Source of the DNA: Sulfurimonas sp. SAG-AH-194-I05
GTDB lineage: Bacteria > Campylobacterota > Campylobacteria > Campylobacterales > Sulfurimonadaceae
Reading direction: 5' to 3'
Assembly: GCF_029215955.1 (NCBI RefSeq)
Contig: NZ_JAEMVA010000002.1
Location: forward strand, 1 to 64,000
Length of the DNA stretch: 64,000 bases
This document shows positions 33,018-43,048 of this stretch, piece after piece. The first letter of the stretch is position 1; every line of letters starts with the position of its first letter. A program made the translations under genes and the position numbers. The notes under the pieces were generated by a model. That model was not told the origin of the DNA, made no database searches, and worked only from the letters and a program-made list of their open reading frames with translations.

Positions 33018-34040
33018 TTATGCTTGTAAGAGTGTCGCTAATGGCTGTGTTTTAGAAGTGTCTACCTCTGCAACCTCAACTGTATTTTTCACTTCTCTCA
33101 TAGCAAAGTCAATCTGTGAAACATTTCCCACAGCTCCATCTTCATAAAGAAAAATTCCTGAACTTCGCATTTCACCAAGTGTTTGATTTAAACTTGTTTT
33201 ATAGGTAAACTCACTCGAAGCAGAGTTTAAATAAATAGCACCGATTCCAGCTTCACCTAATCCCACGAGTTCATTTTCATTTGTATCTTCATTTTTGAGC
33301 CAAATTTGTAAGCTGTCAAAAATTGAATCACCCTCGTCTATCCAAGAGTTAAAGTCTTCATCATAGGCACTCAGTTCACCAAAACCATCTCCGCTGCGTG
33401 TTCCAAAAAGCTCACTTCCTTGGTTGATTTTTCCATCTTTATTTTTATCAAGTGCTAAAAATCCACTCCCAGATCCTAGTTTAGAAATTTGGTCTTTTAC
33501 ACCATCGTTATCTAAGTCAAAAGAAAAAGTGTCTGTGCTTAAGGTTGGAATGTCGCCACTAAGGTTTATAACAAGTGGGTCAAAAGGAGAATAAATATCT
33601 ATACGATTCTCAACAACAAAACTACGACTCATTGCAAAATTGAGGTTAATATCTAAAGAGCCTTTATCTGTCTGAATTTTTCCAGTAGTAGAGAAGTCTA
33701 TACTTTCAAATTCTTCATACTTTTCGCTTTTTGACATCTTAAAATAACCATTAATATTGTCTTCATTCACTTCTTCTTCACCTACTCTCTCTTGAAGCAT
33801 TTTTATTAAATTACTAATGATTCCATTGAGTGTTTTTTCTTGATTTTCTAAATAATTACACATGCAAGATTTTTCGGATTTTATATTCTTATCTTCAACG
33901 AATGCATCTTCTTTTTCATTCAATTCTATACCATTTGGTAACTTTGTGAAATAAGTTTCAAAACTCATTTGGGACTCTATCATACTTCTGTACTCAGTAT
34001 TTTTTGTTTCCATTTGTAATTCATATGATTGAATTCTCAT
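33018..34040 (-). CDS. EF-hand-like/VCBS-like protein of unknown function
   Basis: 340 residues with no signal peptide. The N-terminus (MRIQSYELQMETKNTEYR) resembles the starts of a loose family of proteobacterial proteins of unknown function. The second half contains two Asp-rich calcium-loop-like stretches, FDLDNDGVKDQ and ALDKNKDGKINQG, followed by FGELSAYDEDFNSWIDEGD. Such loops are typical of secreted calcium-binding proteins, and absence of a classic signal would fit type I or other leaderless export; this is inference. A structured leader precedes it (34041-34100). Confidence 0.6.
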   Translation of the reverse strand: MRIQSYELQMETKNTEYRSMIESQMSFETYFTKLPNGIELNEKEDAFVEDKNIKSEKSCMCNYLENQEKTLNGIISNLIKMLQERVGEEEVNEDNINGYFKMSKSEKYEEFESIDFSTTGKIQTDKGSLDINLNFAMSRSFVVENRIDIYSPFDPLVINLSGDIPTLSTDTFSFDLDNDGVKDQISKLGSGSGFLALDKNKDGKINQGSELFGTRSGDGFGELSAYDEDFNSWIDEGDSIFDSLQIWLKNEDTNENELVGLGEAGIGAIYLNSASSEFTYKTSLNQTLGEMRSSGIFLYEDGAVGNVSQIDFAMREVKNTVEVAEVDTSKTQPLATLLQA

Positions 34041-34100
34041 AATAGTGCCTTTTTGGCGAGGCTGTTTGCTCCTATCTCCGATTAGCCTAAATTTAGGGAT
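34041..34100 (-). promoter_or_regulatory. Structured 5' leader with switch-like alternative pairing
   Basis: On the minus strand AGGCT (34084-34088) can pair with AGCCT (34059-34063); the latter can instead pair with AGGC (34047-34050), which lies in the AAAAAGG region that serves as ribosome binding site. Upstream is a perfect palindrome CCTAAATTTAGG (34086-34097). It does not fit the c-di-GMP-I, glycine, TPP, SAM or preQ1 consensus as far as can be judged by eye. Confidence 0.35.
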
Positions 34101-34224
34101 TTTTCACCCGTGATGATTAAAAGCAATTTTAATTCCTACATTAGAGAGCGAAAAAAATGTCATATTTGGAATACATTGTTTCGCTATAATCTTTTAGTAA
34201 GTAATTCACTCCACTAGGAACACC

Positions 34225-35484
34225 ATGACAACAAGTAATTTCAGCCTTTTATACATAGAAGACGACCCCGAACTTTTAGAAAATATTTCTAGTTTACTTG
34301 AAAAATTTGTGAATAAAGTTTATACAGCAAAAGATGGTGAAGAAGCATTAAACACGTACCATAAGTATAATCCTGACATTGTTATATCTGACATAAATAT
34401 TCCTAAAATAAATGGTCTTGAAGTACTTTCTCGTATTCGTAAAGTTGACACGGATATACCCCTTGTTATTATGAGTGCTTACAACGACAAAGAACAACTA
34501 GAAAAAGCGCTTGAAGTAGGCGTAGACTCTTACCTGACAAAACCATTTACCTTAAATGAACTTAAAAAAGTAATGTTTAAAGTGATTGAAACAAGAACAC
34601 ATTTAGAAAAAAAATACGAACAAACCCAGAAGCTCTCAGTAATTAATAACAATGTAATTATAATGAATACAGATAGTCTTTCCGTTATTACAGAGGTTTC
34701 AGATGCCTTTGTTCAAATATCTGGCTATTCACGTGAAGAATTACTAGGCAGTTTTGCTTCTATAATAAGAAGTAAAAATACACGAGATGACATATATAAA
34801 AATTTATGGGAAACCATAACATCTGGAAATATCTGGACAGGAGAGATCCAAAATAGAGCAAAAAATGGAGATTTATATTGGGTAGAACTTTCTATTACAC
34901 CTTCGTATAATTCTCATCACACTATTAAAGGTTTCACTTCAATTCAAACAGATGTAACTGAGAAAAAAAAGATAGAAATCACTGCAAATAGAGATGCACT
35001 CACCTTGCTCTACAACAGAAACCTCTTTGATACAATAACAACGAAATCTAAAAATACAGCGCAAAGATACGATACCCACCTCAGCTACCTTATGATAGAT
35101 ATTGACTACTTTAAAGAATATAATGATGCCTATGGTCATAAAAGTGGAGATGATGCACTTATACTAGTTGCAAAGCAACTCTTAGAAAATACAAGTCGTA
35201 TAGAGGACTATGCTTTTAGAATAGGCGGCGAAGAATTCACCATAATAGTCCTAGGTTTAGACCCAACAAAATCTTTACTCTATGCAAATAAGGTTCGAGA
35301 AGATATTTTAAACCTAAACATTCTTCACCAAAACAATAAAGCACATAAAAATTTAAGCATATCCATAGGTCTGTATGTAGCTAAAGGAGATGACGTAAAA
35401 TCTATAGATGAGATGTATACACTCGCAGACAAAGCCCTTTATGCATCTAAAAATAATGGTCGCAATAGGGTAACGGTAGTATAA
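34225..35484 (+). CDS. Response regulator with PAS and GGDEF domains
   Basis: 419 residues. Receiver domain (1-125) with Asp in IVISDINIPKINGLEVL and Lys in SYLTKPF; PAS domain (about 140-250) with a PAC segment (TSIQTDVTEKKKIE); GGDEF domain (about 255-419) with YLMIDIDYFKEYNDAYGH and RIGGEEFTIIV. A phosphorylation-controlled diguanylate cyclase. Divergent from the gene at 33018-34040, convergent with the histidine kinase. Confidence 0.9.
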   Translation: MTTSNFSLLYIEDDPELLENISSLLEKFVNKVYTAKDGEEALNTYHKYNPDIVISDINIPKINGLEVLSRIRKVDTDIPLVIMSAYNDKEQLEKALEVGVDSYLTKPFTLNELKKVMFKVIETRTHLEKKYEQTQKLSVINNNVIIMNTDSLSVITEVSDAFVQISGYSREELLGSFASIIRSKNTRDDIYKNLWETITSGNIWTGEIQNRAKNGDLYWVELSITPSYNSHHTIKGFTSIQTDVTEKKKIEITANRDALTLLYNRNLFDTITTKSKNTAQRYDTHLSYLMIDIDYFKEYNDAYGHKSGDDALILVAKQLLENTSRIEDYAFRIGGEEFTIIVLGLDPTKSLLYANKVREDILNLNILHQNNKAHKNLSISIGLYVAKGDDVKSIDEMYTLADKALYASKNNGRNRVTVV

Positions 35485-35485
35485 A

Positions 35486-35510
35486 ACTTTTACCATTGCA
35501 AGGTAAAAGT
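35486..35510. terminator. Bidirectional hairpin between GGDEF regulator and kinase
   Basis: ACTTTTACC (35486-35494) pairs perfectly with GGTAAAAGT (35502-35510) around 7 nt. It overlaps the last codons of the convergent kinase gene and is followed by T-rich sequence. Confidence 0.55.
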
Positions 35511-36623
35511 ACTTCCTTTTTCTACTTGGGAAACCACTTCTATTGTAATGTCTAATCCATCACAAATTTTCTTCACTATATTTAAACCTATTCCAAATCC
35601 ACCTGCGACATGGGAACCTCTCTCATAAAGTGTAAATATTTTGTCTACTTTTTCAGGTGCTATACCAACACCTTCATCTTGGATTTGAAAGAAGCCATCT
35701 TTGAGTGTAATATAAATACATGTGTCTGGCATAGAGTACTTTATAGCATTTGAAATTAAATTTGAAAAGAGTAACTCCATTTTTGAAGCCGCCGTAACTA
35801 AAGGTGCCGTTTGAAGTTCTACTTTTACAGAAATATTTTTTGCCATTAAAAGTTCTGTATAATAAGCAATACTCTGCTCTAAAATTGGTTTTAAATCTTG
35901 CTCTATTCTTTCTTCTTCCTTCGAAGAAAAGTTTAAGTAAGCGAGTGATTGGTATATACTATAAAGCTGTTTTGTACTAATGGAAATATTTGTCAGTATT
36001 TTCTCATCATATACTTTTTTTTCTAAGGCACGTTTTGAACTCATTTTTAAAGCTGTAATCGGCGTGTTAAGTTCATGCGAAATATCTTGAAGAAACTGTT
36101 CAATATGTACCATTTTATCACGAATGGGACGCATAAAAAACTTCGATAAAATCCAAGATATAAGTACTATAAATGTAAAAACTATAAACATTATTACAAG
36201 AATTTCTTTTTGAAGCTTTAAAATGTTTTTATGGTACATATCTGTCTTTGTCATAACGTATTGAATACTTAAATGTTCTTGTGGCGCAGAGGACACAAGA
36301 ACTTTAAAACCATTTTTTTGAAAATAATTCTCTTTATACTCTTTTTTCAAAGAAGAGGGAATCATAATATATTCATACCCCTCTTCTTGTGGAGGTAAAA
36401 CAAGTTTACGACCACCCATATGCGCATTAATAATTAAACGAGAAACTCTATCAGCTAAATGCTGTAACTTATAATACGTACTATTTTCTAAAGCATTCTT
36501 TTGTGCTGAGTAGTACCAAAAACCTGAAAGTAACACAAAAAAGAGTGAAGAACCTAAATACAATAATAAAAAAGAGTAAAGAGAGCTACGTTCGAGCTTA
36601 TTCAAAACGGTATCCTTCTCCAC
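35490..36623 (-). CDS. Sensor histidine kinase
   Basis: 377 residues, two membrane helices (about 18-38 and 140-162) enclosing a small periplasmic domain. HisKA box DISHELNTPITALK contains the phospho-accepting His; HATPase boxes are NLISNAIKYS, DEGVGIAPE and GGFGIGLNIV. It overlaps the regulator gene by 26 nt. Adjacent and divergent to a Cus-type efflux operon, so copper or silver sensing is plausible, though no CusS-like metal ligands are evident. Confidence 0.9.
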   Translation of the reverse strand: MEKDTVLNKLERSSLYSFLLLYLGSSLFFVLLSGFWYYSAQKNALENSTYYKLQHLADRVSRLIINAHMGGRKLVLPPQEEGYEYIMIPSSLKKEYKENYFQKNGFKVLVSSAPQEHLSIQYVMTKTDMYHKNILKLQKEILVIMFIVFTFIVLISWILSKFFMRPIRDKMVHIEQFLQDISHELNTPITALKMSSKRALEKKVYDEKILTNISISTKQLYSIYQSLAYLNFSSKEEERIEQDLKPILEQSIAYYTELLMAKNISVKVELQTAPLVTAASKMELLFSNLISNAIKYSMPDTCIYITLKDGFFQIQDEGVGIAPEKVDKIFTLYERGSHVAGGFGIGLNIVKKICDGLDITIEVVSQVEKGSTFTLQW

Positions 36624-37260
36624 GTATATTTATAATATGTTCTTTACCTAGAGACTTTCGTAATTCTTTTATAATCGTACGAATGGCATCATCTGATGGC
36701 ATAGCATCAAATTCCCATAAGTTTTGAAGTAATTCATTTACGCTTATGACTCTATGACGATTTTTATAAAGGTAATGCAAACATCCACTCTCTTTTGCGC
36801 TGAGTATTTTTGTCATGTCTGCAATTTTCAGCATGTGGTTTTGTGTATCAAAAGCAATAGTGTTGGTAAGATTAAGTAAAGAGTTTAACCCAAAATGCTT
36901 TTTAATATTTTCAATACGTTGTGTTAATTCTTCTAAATCAAAAGGTTTTTTAATAAAGTCATTTGCACCTGATTCAAAAGCAGCTTTTAAATACTTCGTA
37001 TCGCTAAAAGCAGTTATAAATATAGTAGGTGTTTCATCCTGAAAGCTTCGCAACTCTTTTAAAAGAGAAATTCCATCCCCATCAGGAACATTAATATCAA
37101 AAATATATAATTCAAATGTATTTTCTTCACTTAAGGTTAAAGCTTTTTTCATACTATATGTATGCACAACTTCATAATCTTCTTCTAAAAAATCAACTAA
37201 AATATCTGCTAAAACAGTATCGTCTTCAAGGAGTAGTATTTTCATAGAGTAATTATACAT
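36598..37260 (-). CDS. OmpR-family response regulator
   Basis: 220 residues. The start at 37260 is supported by AGGAGG upstream, although MKILLLEDD five codons in is also possible. Receiver domain with Asp in YIFDINVPDGDG and Lys in DFIKKPFDLEEL; winged-helix domain at the end (MPSDDAIRTIIKELRKSLG, INIRGEGYRF). Forms a two-component pair with the kinase and lies 62 nt from the divergent efflux operon it may control. Confidence 0.9.
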   Translation of the reverse strand: MYNYSMKILLLEDDTVLADILVDFLEEDYEVVHTYSMKKALTLSEENTFELYIFDINVPDGDGISLLKELRSFQDETPTIFITAFSDTKYLKAAFESGANDFIKKPFDLEELTQRIENIKKHFGLNSLLNLTNTIAFDTQNHMLKIADMTKILSAKESGCLHYLYKNRHRVISVNELLQNLWEFDAMPSDDAIRTIIKELRKSLGKEHIINIRGEGYRFE

Positions 37261-37322
37261 TAATCACACCCTCCTCACAAACTCCTAGTACAATTCTTCT
37301 ATAACAAACAAAAGGATTGAAA

Positions 37323-37703
37323 ATGAAAACAATTACAAAAATATTTTTAGCGCTACTTTTAGGTGCTACTATTGCTCAAGGTGCAGCATTTCAAAAAGTT
37401 GCTAAATCACGTGCTACACAGATTCAAGTAACATCTGAAAAACCGCTTTCAACTGGGAACAACACACTTTATTTTGAAGTTGGACATAAAAATTATAAAG
37501 ATTCGCAAATGACAGTAAAAGTATTCATGCCAGCGATGCCAGGTATGCCTTATATGGAAAATAAAACACAGGCAAAAAGTTTAGGAAATGGAAAATTTGT
37601 GGCTGATGTTAATATCGCTATGAGTGGTACATGGCAAGTACATATTTTCTTAACTCCTAAAACTGGTAAAAAAGTTCGTGTTAAAACTTCACTAAATATT
37701 TAA
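37323..37703 (+). CDS. Periplasmic YtkA/FixH-like protein of the efflux operon
   Basis: The ATG at 37323 has AAAGGA at a good distance; a TTG two codons earlier is less likely. The 126-residue product has a signal peptide ending near AQGAA and a YtkA-like immunoglobulin-type domain with a methionine-rich stretch MPAMPGMPYME, a likely Cu(I)/Ag(I)-binding site. First gene of a four-gene operon with TolC-, CusB- and CusA-like proteins, where it may act as a metal shuttle comparable to CusF. Confidence 0.75.
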   Translation: MKTITKIFLALLLGATIAQGAAFQKVAKSRATQIQVTSEKPLSTGNNTLYFEVGHKNYKDSQMTVKVFMPAMPGMPYMENKTQAKSLGNGKFVADVNIAMSGTWQVHIFLTPKTGKKVRVKTSLNI

Positions 37704-37713
37704 GGAACCGACT

Positions 37714-38910
37714 ATGAAACTGCTTTTACTCCCTCTTCTCCCCATGTGGCTTTTAGCAGTGCCACTGAGCACTCTTGTTGAAAACTCTAAAACAAACCAT
37801 ACTTCTTTACGCTCTATAGAACAAAGAGTAAGTGCTATTGACAACGATATAGCCATAAGTAAAAATTTTGTTGATCCCTTGCTTTCTATAAACATCAGCG
37901 ACATACAACTCGACGATATTTCAAACCGTTCTATTGAACCTATGCAGTTTATATCTCTTTCCTACCAGCAAAAGATTTCGTATTTTGGAAAAAGAGATGC
38001 AATGGCAAGTAAACGTAATGCGCAAAAGTATATGACAAATCTCACACTTGATGCAATGCAAGTTAAACTTGTCGAGGCTGTAAAGAGAACAGCGTATTCT
38101 ATTTGGCAAAAAGAAGAACAACTCAAAATTACAAACCAATACATTACGCTCACAAAGCAAAATATTGAACTGTATTCAGCTTTTAGCACAAGTGATTCCA
38201 AATCGCATATGAGTATCATGGCAGCTGAAATGACACTCTCAGAGCTAAGAATTAAAACAAGTAGACTTAAAAGTTCTCTCAAAGGACTTTATTCAAAACT
38301 TTCCTATCTAAGTGCAACAGAACATGTAAATAGCGTAGAAATGGATGTAATAGTAAGCAAACCAGTAGGACTTCAAAACTATATAGATGCAACAACAAAT
38401 AATGTAGCCTACCAAGTAAAAGAAGCAAGTCTTCAAGTTACACAAAAAGATATTAAAGTAAAAGAACTTAATAAGTACTCTGATCCCATTCTTAAACTTG
38501 GGTATTACAGCCGTGATACATTTAAAGACTATGTAAACGTTGGTATAAGCTTTTCTCTTCCACTGTATTCGACACAAGACCATATGATTGAAAAGTCAAA
38601 AAAGCTCTCCCTTGCTAAAGAAAATGAAATTACAGACTTCAATGCACTTTTACACACACAAATAACACAAGTGTATGCACAACTTGAAGAGTCTTATGAA
38701 ATTCATACAATTATTCAAGATGAAAGCATGCCTCAAATTCAACATATGTTTGAGCTAAGTTCAAGTTCTATAAAAAGTGGCGATGAGCTCTTTATTTATA
38801 TTTCGCTTTTAGAAAAAAAGTTAGCTCTTGATGAAAAAAATATTGGAGTTGTTGCACAGTACAATAAAAACAAAGCAACACTTGATGCACTTATAGGAAG
38901 TATACAATGA
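37714..38910 (+). CDS. TolC/CusC-type outer-membrane efflux protein
   Basis: 398 residues with a signal peptide (LLLPLLPMWLLAVP) and the long helical coiled-coil pattern of TolC family channels (for example ITNQYITLTKQNIELYSAFS and later LALDEKNIGVVAQYNKNK). It forms the outer-membrane exit duct of the RND complex. The stop overlaps the adaptor start by 4 nt. Confidence 0.82.
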   Translation: MKLLLLPLLPMWLLAVPLSTLVENSKTNHTSLRSIEQRVSAIDNDIAISKNFVDPLLSINISDIQLDDISNRSIEPMQFISLSYQQKISYFGKRDAMASKRNAQKYMTNLTLDAMQVKLVEAVKRTAYSIWQKEEQLKITNQYITLTKQNIELYSAFSTSDSKSHMSIMAAEMTLSELRIKTSRLKSSLKGLYSKLSYLSATEHVNSVEMDVIVSKPVGLQNYIDATTNNVAYQVKEASLQVTQKDIKVKELNKYSDPILKLGYYSRDTFKDYVNVGISFSLPLYSTQDHMIEKSKKLSLAKENEITDFNALLHTQITQVYAQLEESYEIHTIIQDESMPQIQHMFELSSSSIKSGDELFIYISLLEKKLALDEKNIGVVAQYNKNKATLDALIGSIQ

Positions 38911-39884
38911 AGTATCTTATATTATTAACACTCCTTCTTAGCCTCAGCGAAGCAAAAGAAGCTACAGTAGTGCAACTTTTTAGCGTACAAACGCTCAAGG
39001 TAGCACAAAGTTCACATAGCAAGCAAATGAAAAGTTTTGGTTTTGTAACCATTGATGACTCTCTTGTTTATGATGTTTCTCCTCGATTTGGTGGTTATAT
39101 AGAAGTCTTATATGCAAACAAACTGTATAAAAAAGTCACTAAAGGTCAAGCACTTGCCCGTGTTTACTCTCCTGAGGTTTTAAAAGCGAAAGATGAATAC
39201 ATAAACTCTCTTCGCTACTCAAAGAACAAAGCAATGAGTAAAAGTGCACTAACAAAGCTCAAACTTTTAAAAATTCCACATGCTGAGATTAAAAATATTC
39301 AAAAAGACAGAACATTAACAACATTAATAGCACCCTCAAGTGGTTATATTTTTAAGAAAAACATTAACAATAAGGCTGCATTTAATGCCAAGCAAACTCT
39401 TTTTGAGATTGTAAACCTTAAAAATGTTTGGGTTGAAGTTAAAATTCATCAAAACCAAAGAGAACTTTTACGTTCTATAAAAACTTTTACGCTTACAACA
39501 CCTTCTTCTAAAGAAATATTTACAGCTTCTAATGCAGGTATTTACCCTACACTAGACGCAAAAGAAGAAAGCTATACATTACGCTTAGAAGTTAAAAATA
39601 AGAACTTGTATCTTAAACCTGGAATGTATATGCGTGTAGCAATGAAGCAAGCGCCTCAAAACTACTTAACACTTCCTACAACTGCTGTCATACGTAAAAA
39701 TGGTGTTTTTTATGTCTTTGTAGTAGGCGAATATGAGGGTGAGTATGAACCATTACAAATCGAAGTAGAAGTTTTAAATCCTGATACTTACATAGTGAAG
39801 AGTGGCTTAATGGCTGGAGATGAAGTTGTAAACAATGCTTTATTTATGATGGACAGTGATGCCCAAGTAAACGGGTTATACTAA
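38907..39884 (+). CDS. cusB: CusB-type periplasmic adaptor
   Basis: 325 residues with a signal peptide. Barrel-sandwich segments FGGYIEVLYANKLYKKVTKGQ and TLIAPSSGYIFKK flank a short helical hairpin, followed by a beta-barrel domain (VEVKIHQNQRELL, LYLKPGMYMRVAM). Shorter than E. coli CusB and without its N-terminal methionine-rich extension; the YtkA-like protein may compensate. Confidence 0.83.
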   Translation: MKYLILLTLLLSLSEAKEATVVQLFSVQTLKVAQSSHSKQMKSFGFVTIDDSLVYDVSPRFGGYIEVLYANKLYKKVTKGQALARVYSPEVLKAKDEYINSLRYSKNKAMSKSALTKLKLLKIPHAEIKNIQKDRTLTTLIAPSSGYIFKKNINNKAAFNAKQTLFEIVNLKNVWVEVKIHQNQRELLRSIKTFTLTTPSSKEIFTASNAGIYPTLDAKEESYTLRLEVKNKNLYLKPGMYMRVAMKQAPQNYLTLPTTAVIRKNGVFYVFVVGEYEGEYEPLQIEVEVLNPDTYIVKSGLMAGDEVVNNALFMMDSDAQVNGLY

Positions 39885-39895
39885 AAGGCTAAATA

Positions 39896-42800
39896 ATGAT
39901 AGAAAAAGTAATAGATTTTAGTATAAAAAACAGATTTTTAGTCCTTATGGCAACCTTGTTTTTAACATTTGGTTCTTTTTGGGCTTTAAAAAACACGCCC
40001 CTTGATGCCATACCAGACTTGTCTCCACCTCAGGTTATTGTACATTTAAACTGGGCTGGGCAATCTCCTGAAATTATTGAAGACCAAGGAACATATCCTT
40101 TAGTGTCACAGTTTTTAGCGATTGCTAATATTGAAACTGTTCGTGGTTTTTCTACGTATGAAAACTCACTCATTTACATTATTTTTAAAGAAGATACCGA
40201 TCTTTATTGGGCAAGAACACGTGTTCTTGAACAGTTAGCGTCTATCTCTTCTTCACTTCCCTCAAGTATGGAAGTTTCACTGGGACCTGATGCTTCAGGT
40301 GTAGGTTGGGTATACGAATACGCACTTACCTCAAAAACAAAAAACTTAAGTGAGCTCAGAACACTGCAAGACTATTACTACAAGTACGCTCTTTTAGGAG
40401 TTGATGGTGTAAGTGAAGTCGCAAGTATAGGGGGCTTTGTTCCCACCTACCAAGTAAGTGTTAAAAATGATGTTTTAGTACGCTATAACTTAAGTATAGG
40501 AGATGTAGCAAAAGCACTCAAAAGTAACAATAATGATACCGGTGGACGTATTGTAATTCAAAATGGATACGAATGGATGGTTCAAGCCAAAGGCTATGTA
40601 AAAAATCTTGATGATATTCGTGCTTTAACTGTAGCTATACGTGGAGATATTCCAGTAACCATTGGCGATATTGCAAGAGTAGAACTTGTTCCTGGTGCAC
40701 GTCGAGGTATCGCTGACTTAAATGGTGAGGGTGAAGTTGTCGGCGGTATAGTTATGGTTCGCTATGGCGAAGATGTTTACTCCACAATTAAAAAAATAGA
40801 AAAAAAGATGAAGGAATTAAAAGTTCCAGATGTAGATGTAGTTGAGACATACAATCGATCTGACCTTATAGAAAAAGCAGTCGATACACTCAAATACACA
40901 CTCATTGAAGAGAGCGTCATCGTAATTATAATTATTGCTCTTTTTTTAATGCACTTACGCTCTTCATTTATTGTTATTATTATTTTACCTCTTACGATTG
41001 GAACAACATTTTTACTTATGAAATTCTTTGGAATTGGCTCAAATATCATGAGTCTTGGAGGTATTGCAATTGCAATTGGTGCAATGGTCGATGCAACTAT
41101 CGTAATGATAGAAAATGCACATAAGACTATAATTAAACAAGAGGAAAAACATAATCGATCACTTACTAAAGAAGAACGTTACGCTGCTATTACAAGTTCT
41201 GCTAAACTTGTAGGTCGTCCAATCTTTTTTGCACTCTCTCTTGTTGTTGTCTCTTTTTTACCTATTTTTGCACTCTCAGGGCAAGAAGGTTTACTTTTTA
41301 CACCACTTGCATATACAAAAACATTTGCTATGATGGCAGGAGCAATTCTTTCTATTACACTTGTTCCAATCTTAATGCTTTATTTTGTAAAGGGACGTAT
41401 TTTATCTGAAACTAAAAATCCACTCAACAGATTTTTTGTTTGGCTTTATCACCCTGTTATTGTAGTAGGAATGAAACTCAAGTATCTTGTAATGGTTGCT
41501 GTTCTTGTTTCACTCTACTTTATGTACCCAATTTACAAGGGCTTAAAATGGGAGTTTATGCCACCACTCAATGAACAAACAGTGATGTATATGCCCGTAA
41601 CTCCTTATGGAATCTCAGTGGATCAAAGTAAAATGCTTACACAAAAAACAGATGCAATTATAAAAGCATTTCCAGAAGTTGACACTGTTTTTGGAAAAGG
41701 AGGACGTGCGGACTCTGCTACAGACCCTGCTCCTCTTGGAATGATTGAAACAGTCATTACTTTTAAGCCAAAAAGTGAATGGCGAGAGGGAATGACACAT
41801 GAAAAACTTATGAACGAACTTGAAGAAGCACTCCAAGTTCCAGGACTTATAAACTCATGGACATATCCTATTCGTGGACGAATTGATATGCTTTTAAGTG
41901 GAATAAGAACACCTTTAGGTATTAAACTCTATGGTAAAGATGCAGCTGGACTCCAAAAATATGGACAAGAAATAGAGTCTGTTTTACGTGAATTAAGTAA
42001 AACACTTTCAGTTTTTGCCGATCAAGCGAGTGCTGGATACTACCTCGATATTGAGATTAAAGAAGATTCTATTGCTCGATTCGGGGTTACGAAGAACTTT
42101 ATTTTAGAGTATGTTTCTTCTGCTGTTGGTGGTATGAAAGTTTCAACGATGTATAAAGGAATTGAACGCTATCCTATTGCCTTACGTTATGAAGAAGAAG
42201 AAAGACGCAGTATAGATTCTATAAAAAATATTATGGTTAAAACCAAGTTAGGATTTGTACCTTTGAGTACTTTTGGAGAAGTAAGTTATAGAGAAAGTGC
42301 CTCTGTTATAAAAAGTGAAATGGCATCGCCTGTTACTTTCATTTATATAACACCTCAAGTTGGAGTGAGTGCAACTGAGTATAAGGTTGAGGCTATTAAA
42401 GCACTTAAAAGTATTCAACTTCCAGCTGGATACTATATAGAATGGGCAGGACAAAGTGAGTACCTAGACTCTGCTATGAAAAAAATCACTTGGATTGTTC
42501 CAGCTGTTTTAGTTGTTATATTGGTTTTAATTTTCTTTGCACTTAAAGAAATGGTACCTACATTAATCGTATTTTTCACCCTACCCTTTGCACTTTTGGG
42601 TGGACTTATATACATTGATATGCTTGACTTCAACATGTCTATAGCTGTGGTCGTTGGTTTCTTAGCCCTCTTAGGAGTCGCATCAGAGACAGCCATAGTA
42701 ATGATCGTTTATTTACAAGAAGCAGTTGATGAAGCAAAAGAAAAATTCAAAGAAAATTTTGGAAAAAAAGAGTTAAGTGATGCTATTTATGAAGGTGCCG

Positions 42801-43006
42801 TAGCACGTGTACGACCAAAACTGATGACAGTATTTGCCATCTTAGCTGGTCTTCTTCCTATTATGTATACCAACGGTGTAGGAAGTGAAGTTATGCAAAG
42901 AATTGCTGCTCCTATGATAGGAGGAGTTGTAAGTTCAGCAGTTCTTAGTCTCATAATTATTCCGATTTTATATGATACATATGTTAGAAGAGGTTTAAAT
43001 AAATAA
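39896..43006 (+). CDS. cusA: CusA-type heavy-metal RND efflux pump
   Basis: 1036 residues with twelve membrane helices and two large periplasmic loops. Family text includes NTPLDAIPDLSPPQVIV at the start, SLGPDASGVGWVYEYAL, GGIAIAIGAMVDATIVMIENAH (helix 4 with acidic proton-relay residues) and VVGFLALLGVASETAIVM. This branch exports Cu(I)/Ag(I) rather than Co/Zn/Cd, judged from the GVGWVYEYAL motif. Last gene of the operon, ended by a hairpin. Confidence 0.92.
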   Translation: MIEKVIDFSIKNRFLVLMATLFLTFGSFWALKNTPLDAIPDLSPPQVIVHLNWAGQSPEIIEDQGTYPLVSQFLAIANIETVRGFSTYENSLIYIIFKEDTDLYWARTRVLEQLASISSSLPSSMEVSLGPDASGVGWVYEYALTSKTKNLSELRTLQDYYYKYALLGVDGVSEVASIGGFVPTYQVSVKNDVLVRYNLSIGDVAKALKSNNNDTGGRIVIQNGYEWMVQAKGYVKNLDDIRALTVAIRGDIPVTIGDIARVELVPGARRGIADLNGEGEVVGGIVMVRYGEDVYSTIKKIEKKMKELKVPDVDVVETYNRSDLIEKAVDTLKYTLIEESVIVIIIIALFLMHLRSSFIVIIILPLTIGTTFLLMKFFGIGSNIMSLGGIAIAIGAMVDATIVMIENAHKTIIKQEEKHNRSLTKEERYAAITSSAKLVGRPIFFALSLVVVSFLPIFALSGQEGLLFTPLAYTKTFAMMAGAILSITLVPILMLYFVKGRILSETKNPLNRFFVWLYHPVIVVGMKLKYLVMVAVLVSLYFMYPIYKGLKWEFMPPLNEQTVMYMPVTPYGISVDQSKMLTQKTDAIIKAFPEVDTVFGKGGRADSATDPAPLGMIETVITFKPKSEWREGMTHEKLMNELEEALQVPGLINSWTYPIRGRIDMLLSGIRTPLGIKLYGKDAAGLQKYGQEIESVLRELSKTLSVFADQASAGYYLDIEIKEDSIARFGVTKNFILEYVSSAVGGMKVSTMYKGIERYPIALRYEEEERRSIDSIKNIMVKTKLGFVPLSTFGEVSYRESASVIKSEMASPVTFIYITPQVGVSATEYKVEAIKALKSIQLPAGYYIEWAGQSEYLDSAMKKITWIVPAVLVVILVLIFFALKEMVPTLIVFFTLPFALLGGLIYIDMLDFNMSIAVVVGFLALLGVASETAIVMIVYLQEAVDEAKEKFKENFGKKELSDAIYEGAVARVRPKLMTVFAILAGLLPIMYTNGVGSEVMQRIAAPMIGGVVSSAVLSLIIIPILYDTYVRRGLNK

Positions 43007-43021
43007 CTTTTCACATGTAAA

Positions 43022-43045
43022 GTAAGAGAACAATTATTCTCTTAC
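43022..43045. terminator. Bidirectional terminator between cusA and hemJ
   Basis: GTAAGAGAA (43022-43030) and TTCTCTTAC (43037-43045) form a perfect 9-bp stem with a 6-nt loop between the convergent genes. Confidence 0.6.
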
Positions 43046-43048
43046 GTA

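Noticed and set aside
34041-34100. Leader as a c-di-GMP-I or glycine riboswitch
   Set aside because: GAGCAAAC and GCCAAAAAGGC look vaguely similar, but the conserved tetraloop-receptor and bulge elements of either class are absent.
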